Shown: in pieces, positions 59,800-64,000 of the stretch
Numbering within the stretch: the first letter of the stretch is position 1
How the letters are laid out: the number at the start of each line of letters is the position of its first letter
NCBI RefSeq assembly: GCF_004337365.2
Contig: NZ_CP044016.1
Span: forward strand, 2,914,001 to 2,978,000
Direction: 5' to 3'
DNA length: 64,000 bases
DNA from: Rhizosphaericola mali
GTDB taxonomy: Bacteria; Bacteroidota; Bacteroidia; Chitinophagales; Chitinophagaceae
Program-made: the position numbers and the translations under genes
The notes under the pieces: model-generated
What the model saw: the letters and a program-made list of their open reading frames with translations, nothing else
Told to the model about the DNA's origin: nothing
Databases searched by the model: none

Positions 59800-60837
59800 T
59801 TATTTTTCTAATGCGTACAATAACGTGACAAATACGGGAAAATGATCACTATAACCATATTGAAAATTATTCCCAGAAAAGGTACGAAGCGGATAACCTT
59901 TCAAATTTCCTGATTGTTCCACTAAATAATTTGGACGAAAAATACTGGCACTTTTATAATAAAGTTTTTGATTTGGTGAAATCCAATTTTTTGTAACAAT
60001 TATTTGGTCAAATAAACTCCAAGTATTTTGGTAAGCTAATGTACCTCTACCTTTTTTTAATTTTTCAATCCATGGGTTGTATAAATAATTGCTATCAGAC
60101 AACTTAGTTAATTCGACCGCTCTTAAAGTATTATAAATACTTTCATCTTTAGGATCGTCATTAAGATCACCCATAACTATAATTTTTGCCATAGAATTAT
60201 AGTTCAAAATTGTATTTATATTTTTCTTCAAAACTATTGCAGCACTATTACGAGCCGCGATACTTTTTTGTTGCCCACCATAACGACTTGGCCAATGGTT
60301 TACATAAATATGTATCGTTTCATTACATAGTTTGCCTTTTACATATAAAATATCTCTTGTAAAATGAGCTTGCTTAGAACCATTTGGATGCGGGACATAA
60401 ATTGGATAAGCTTTTTCCACTTTAAAAAATAACGGATTAAATATTAAAGCAACATCAACGCCACGCGCATCTTTCGAATCAAAATGAACGAATTGTAACT
60501 TGCGTTCTTTCAACAAAGGATGTTGCACCAAATCATTTAATACCGTGTCGTTTTCAATTTCCGCTAGGCCTATAAAAGAAAAACCTGCTTTTTGCTGATC
60601 AATTCCGATATCATGTAATACTTGCGCGATATGATCTAATTTTTCTTTGTAAACTTTTCCATTATACAAATGCGCTCCATCTTCTAAAAAATCTTCATCA
60701 CGGATCATTGTGTTATTGATCGTATCATAAAAATTCTCCGAGTTGTAAAAAGCAACTATAAGCGGAAGCAATTTTGTCCTTTGGGAATAACATCTCCCAA
60801 ATATTAATACAAGCAGAAATAATAATATTTTTCTCAT
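59800..60837 (-). CDS. Secreted endonuclease/exonuclease/phosphatase-family enzyme
   Basis: A 345-residue exported enzyme of the EEP (DNase I-like) fold. Active-site motifs: NSENFYD (near 34), GLAEIEND with metal-binding Glu, RDILYV, NHWPSR, MGDLNDDP and the terminal SDHFPVF with catalytic Asp-His. A hydrophobic signal (ILLFLLVLIFG) precedes Cys16, so it may be secreted or lipidated. Such enzymes cut DNA, RNA or phosphodiesters. It is divergent, by 60 bases, from a TonB-dependent receptor and DUF5689 lipoprotein, a neighbourhood that suggests extracellular nucleic-acid or phosphate-ester use. The substrate is inference. Confidence 0.9.
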   Translation of the reverse strand: MRKILLFLLVLIFGRCYSQRTKLLPLIVAFYNSENFYDTINNTMIRDEDFLEDGAHLYNGKVYKEKLDHIAQVLHDIGIDQQKAGFSFIGLAEIENDTVLNDLVQHPLLKERKLQFVHFDSKDARGVDVALIFNPLFFKVEKAYPIYVPHPNGSKQAHFTRDILYVKGKLCNETIHIYVNHWPSRYGGQQKSIAARNSAAIVLKKNINTILNYNSMAKIIVMGDLNDDPKDESIYNTLRAVELTKLSDSNYLYNPWIEKLKKGRGTLAYQNTWSLFDQIIVTKNWISPNQKLYYKSASIFRPNYLVEQSGNLKGYPLRTFSGNNFQYGYSDHFPVFVTLLYALEK

Positions 60838-60897
60838 AGGTTAATTTCTTTTATAAAATTAAAATAAATTTCTTAATTTTAAAACAACCGAAACTAC

Positions 60898-63384
60898 ATG
60901 AAAAACATACTTAAAAAACTACTGCAATTTGGGATAATCATTTCTCCTACTATCTGTATTTATAGTCAAAATACAGATAGTGTTCTCATAAATCAAATCA
61001 ATAATCTAACCATATTGGAAAACGAAAACGATTATAACGAGGGTGAGAATTATACACCACCAATGCTTCACTCAGGAAAAAATATTATTCCCAACAATTT
61101 GACATTTGGTTTCTTTCCAGTAAGATATAGATATCGAGGTTATGAGAGTAATTACAATGAGGTTTATATCAACCATATCCCGATAAATACTTTAGATAAT
61201 CATAGTACACCTTTTAATATTTATTATGGCTTAAATAATACATTACGTAGCTTGGAATATAGCAACACTATCAATTTTAATAGTTTTACATTTGGAAATA
61301 TTGGAACTCATAATAATTTTGACATTACAGCGGGCAATAAACGTCCAACTAAGCAAATTACCTATGCGTACAATAATAAAATATTAGATCAAAAAATAAA
61401 CATTATTTACAATTCTGGCTTTAAGAAAAATGGGTATGCATTTTCATTGGCGATAAATATTCGTGGTAGTACAAATGGATATATTCCAGGAACTAGCGGT
61501 ATGAATCCAGCATTATACGTCGCTATTGATAAAAAAATAAAAAAACACATATTAACCTTTGCTACCTTAACAGCATATTCAAACATTGCAGCTAAAAGCG
61601 CAACAACGAAAGAAGTATATCAATTAGCCAATTCTAATTATTACAATCCCACTTGGGGTTGGGATAATGGGAAAAAGAGAAATGCAAACAACTATAAAAA
61701 CTTTTTACCAACAATTATATTAGCGGATAACCACCGCATAAATAATTATATACAACTACATCATGGCATTTCCATAACCAAAGGATATTCCAGTAATTCT
61801 GGTTTGGATTGGTATAATGCGCCAGATCCAAGACCTGACTATTACAGATATCTACCGTCCTATTATAAAAATACTGACATAACACAATATCAAAATCTAT
61901 TAAAATTTTATGCCAACAATCCAAAAGCATTGCAAATAAATTGGTATAAGCTTTACCTTATAAATCAGTCTAGTTCTGATCAAAGGGCATTGTATATTTT
62001 GAGTGAGAGAAGAACTAATACGACTATGATAACCGCTAATTCAACGATTACAGCCTTCGTTACTAATAACCTACACTTAACCGCAGGTATTTCTATCCGA
62101 TATCAAAATAATAGAAACTTTAGAAAAATACAAGATTTACTTGGTGCTAAATATTGGGTAAATATAAATCCTTACATCGAACAGAGCTATCCCTCAGATA
62201 CCTCCATTATTCAAAATAATGTTGAATTTCCAAATGAGAAAATTTATAAAAATGGAAAATATGGCTACGATTTTGCTATTAATTTATCCGAACAAAATAC
62301 TTGGGTACAACTTGACTGGACTAAAAACAAATGGAACTATTCCTTCGCAGCAGATTATTTTACACATCAAATAAAAAGACAAGGATATTTTCAAAATGGC
62401 TTATTTCCCAATAATTCAAAAACAATTTCGCCTAATTACTCATTTTCAAATGTAAATATCAAATTAGGCATTAACTATGCAATTAATGGAAAAAATTACG
62501 TTCAAATACTTATCGCTAATTTATACCAACCACCAAATGTCAACAGTGTATTCATCAATCCCAATACAAGAGATTTTGTAAACAATCAAGTAAAAAATAC
62601 CCATATCCAAACCACCGAATTGAGCTATATAAAAAATGATAGCAAAATCAAATTACAAATAAACACTTATTATACATTAATCAAAAATGCGAATGAAAAT
62701 AGATATTTCTATGACGACTATTATCAAAGTTTTGCTTCGTACATTTTAAGTAATATCCAAAAACTGCACTATAGCGGAGAGATTGGAATAGAATATAAGT
62801 TTACACCCAATTTTTCTACGACAGGCGTTGTAGCCTTGTCTAATAATAAATATCGAAATAACCCCAAACTACTTGTATCGTCAGAAAATAATACCACAAC
62901 ACTTTCCAACGAAACCGTTTATTTAAAAAATTTACATATTCCTACAAGCCCTAACAATCTATACGCTTTAGCTGCCAACTACAGCAATGGCTATAAATGG
63001 AGTATTCGATTCATCGGAAATTATTTTCAAAATAGGTACGTAAGTATTAATCCCTATCGCAGAACACAACTATTATTACAAGACTTAAACCCTATTACGC
63101 AAAACGAATCTATCCATTCCATTACACACCAGGAAAAATTAAACAATAGTATACTTTTCAATAGTTTATACTCCTATTCCATTCCCATATACGAAAAAAA
63201 CAAAGTCCAAACTATCAGCTTTTTCTTCATTTGCAATAATATTCTCAATACCAAAAATATAATCAGTTCGGGTTATGAACAAATGCGCATGGATCTTAAA
63301 AGTTATGACATCAATAAATTTCCGAATAAATATAATTATGCTATTGGTAGAAATATTTATATCTCCGCCTCAATCACCTTATAA
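60898..63384 (+). CDS. TonB-dependent receptor-like outer membrane protein
   Basis: An 828-residue beta-barrel protein with a signal (KKLLQFGIIISPTICIYSQ). After a short acidic stretch, a plug-like region carries YRYRGYESNYNEVYINHIPIN (near 80), the pattern of receptors in which a regulatory N-terminal domain is missing. The remainder alternates barrel strands and Tyr/Asn-rich loops and ends in IYISASITL. No SusD is adjacent; instead a DUF5689 lipoprotein gene follows by 9 bases. Asn and Tyr content is unusually high and the DNA is very AT-rich. Probably imports products released by the divergent EEP enzyme. Confidence 0.85.
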   Translation: MKNILKKLLQFGIIISPTICIYSQNTDSVLINQINNLTILENENDYNEGENYTPPMLHSGKNIIPNNLTFGFFPVRYRYRGYESNYNEVYINHIPINTLDNHSTPFNIYYGLNNTLRSLEYSNTINFNSFTFGNIGTHNNFDITAGNKRPTKQITYAYNNKILDQKINIIYNSGFKKNGYAFSLAINIRGSTNGYIPGTSGMNPALYVAIDKKIKKHILTFATLTAYSNIAAKSATTKEVYQLANSNYYNPTWGWDNGKKRNANNYKNFLPTIILADNHRINNYIQLHHGISITKGYSSNSGLDWYNAPDPRPDYYRYLPSYYKNTDITQYQNLLKFYANNPKALQINWYKLYLINQSSSDQRALYILSERRTNTTMITANSTITAFVTNNLHLTAGISIRYQNNRNFRKIQDLLGAKYWVNINPYIEQSYPSDTSIIQNNVEFPNEKIYKNGKYGYDFAINLSEQNTWVQLDWTKNKWNYSFAADYFTHQIKRQGYFQNGLFPNNSKTISPNYSFSNVNIKLGINYAINGKNYVQILIANLYQPPNVNSVFINPNTRDFVNNQVKNTHIQTTELSYIKNDSKIKLQINTYYTLIKNANENRYFYDDYYQSFASYILSNIQKLHYSGEIGIEYKFTPNFSTTGVVALSNNKYRNNPKLLVSSENNTTTLSNETVYLKNLHIPTSPNNLYALAANYSNGYKWSIRFIGNYFQNRYVSINPYRRTQLLLQDLNPITQNESIHSITHQEKLNNSILFNSLYSYSIPIYEKNKVQTISFFFICNNILNTKNIISSGYEQMRMDLKSYDINKFPNKYNYAIGRNIYISASITL

Positions 63385-63393
63385 AACAAATTT

Positions 63394-64000
63394 ATGAAGA
63401 CTATAGCCTTATTTGCAATTTCATTTATCCTAACTATGTTTTATAGTTGTTCTAATAAATATGACATACCACAACTATCTTATGATTCTGCAACCGCAAC
63501 TATAACAATCATGGAATTAAAACATTTGCATACAGTAGGAAAATTTGAATATATTACAACTAACGAAGTTATTAGTGGAATAATCACCGCAGATGACAAA
63601 AGCGGTAATTTTTACCAAACGATCATTTTACAAGATCATACGAGTGGTATCGTTTTAAAAATTGGAGGCTACAACAACTACAGCGAGTATCCTATCGGCC
63701 GAAAAATATATATAAAATTAAAGGGATTATATCTTGGCGACTATGGAAATACAATTCAAATTGGTGGCGGCATTGATAGTAGCATAGCTTACAATCCTCA
63801 ATTAAGCAGTATTGCCAATCCTTTATTAGATCAGTATATTTTAAAAGGAAGTTTTAATAATAATGTAATACCAAAACTTGTAGAACCCGAACAATTAACA
63901 ACCGAATTATATGATTCTTTGCAAAGTTGTCTGATTCAAATAAATAATATTCAATTTGCAGAAAGTGATGTGAATAAGACATTAGCAGATACTAGTAAAT
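63394..64000 (+). CDS. DUF5689-type surface lipoprotein (partial at the right edge)
   Basis: The first 202 codons of a gene that runs past the right end. It opens with a lipoprotein signal, Cys19 in MFYSCSNKYD, then MELKHLHTVGKF and an OB-fold-like domain (VISGIITADDKSGNFYQTIILQDHTSGIVLKIGG, then YPIGRKIYIKLKGLYLGDYGN), which matches the DUF5689 family of Bacteroidota. DUF5689 resembles nucleic-acid-binding OB folds. It lies 9 bases after the TonB receptor gene, so is its co-transcribed partner. Because it is cut, downstream domains (often another nuclease or lamin-tail domain) are unknown. Confidence 0.82.
   Translation, partial: MKTIALFAISFILTMFYSCSNKYDIPQLSYDSATATITIMELKHLHTVGKFEYITTNEVISGIITADDKSGNFYQTIILQDHTSGIVLKIGGYNNYSEYPIGRKIYIKLKGLYLGDYGNTIQIGGGIDSSIAYNPQLSSIANPLLDQYILKGSFNNNVIPKLVEPEQLTTELYDSLQSCLIQINNIQFAESDVNKTLADTSK

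Overview
This window is chromosomal DNA of a Bacteroidota species, most likely from the Chitinophagaceae or a close relative. The family placement is inference. Support for Bacteroidota comes from low GC, a SusC/SusD pair, GldF/GldG gliding-motility genes, a BshB1 bacillithiol deacetylase, several TonB-dependent receptors, and promoters of the phylum type (TTTG, about 20 bases, TAnnTTTG). No phage, plasmid, insertion sequence, CRISPR array or toxin system is visible.

Layout. Positions 1-5.9 kb: the tail of a zinc dehydrogenase, an alcohol dehydrogenase, a CBM9-like secreted protein, a secreted ABM-VOC fusion with an EthD protein, then a polyol dehydrogenase and a SemiSWEET sugar carrier. 6-12.7 kb: M3 peptidase, methyltransferase, secreted serine hydrolase and a GH20 hexosaminidase. 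12.8-20.3 kb: housekeeping genes (RNase Y, Pgk, desaturase, BshB1, DUF4294, HolA, DUF1697). 20.3-23.2 kb: an AT-rich block with a membrane MutS-like ATPase and a Dabb protein, flanked by two copies of a structured repeat of about 185 bp. 23.2-32.7 kb: RibF, PurM, tRNA-Thr, an outer-membrane barrel, a LacI-kinase-epimerase operon, GldF-GldG and TerC. 32.9-35.1 kb: a large secreted protein of unknown function. 35.5-40.9 kb: a complete rRNA operon on the minus strand (16S, Ile, Ala, 23S, 5S) with three tandem promoters. 40.9-49.6 kb: MFS exporter, TruA, DUF4476-like protein, Upp, AnmK, adenine deaminase and TrmD. 49.8-64 kb: outer-membrane uptake genes, namely SusC/SusD, a TonB receptor with a beta-helix lipoprotein, and a TonB receptor with a DUF5689 lipoprotein beside a divergent secreted phosphodiesterase.

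How genes fit together. A LacI-type palindrome lies in the spacer of the lacI promoter at 26.26 kb. The same 14-base motif with one change occurs twice, in opposite orientations, flanking the polyol dehydrogenase at 3.85 and 5.61 kb. This links dehydrogenase, SemiSWEET, kinase and ketose epimerase into a predicted polyol/ketose regulon, although the gene groups lie about 20 kb apart. AnmK and the GH20 enzyme fit cell-wall or chitin amino-sugar recycling. The EEP phosphodiesterase, TonB receptor and DUF5689 lipoprotein form a probable nucleic-acid or phosphate scavenging locus.

Several genes (holA, gldF, trmD, possibly upp and GH20) carry a -7 box that ends 4-5 bases before the ATG, which predicts leaderless mRNAs.
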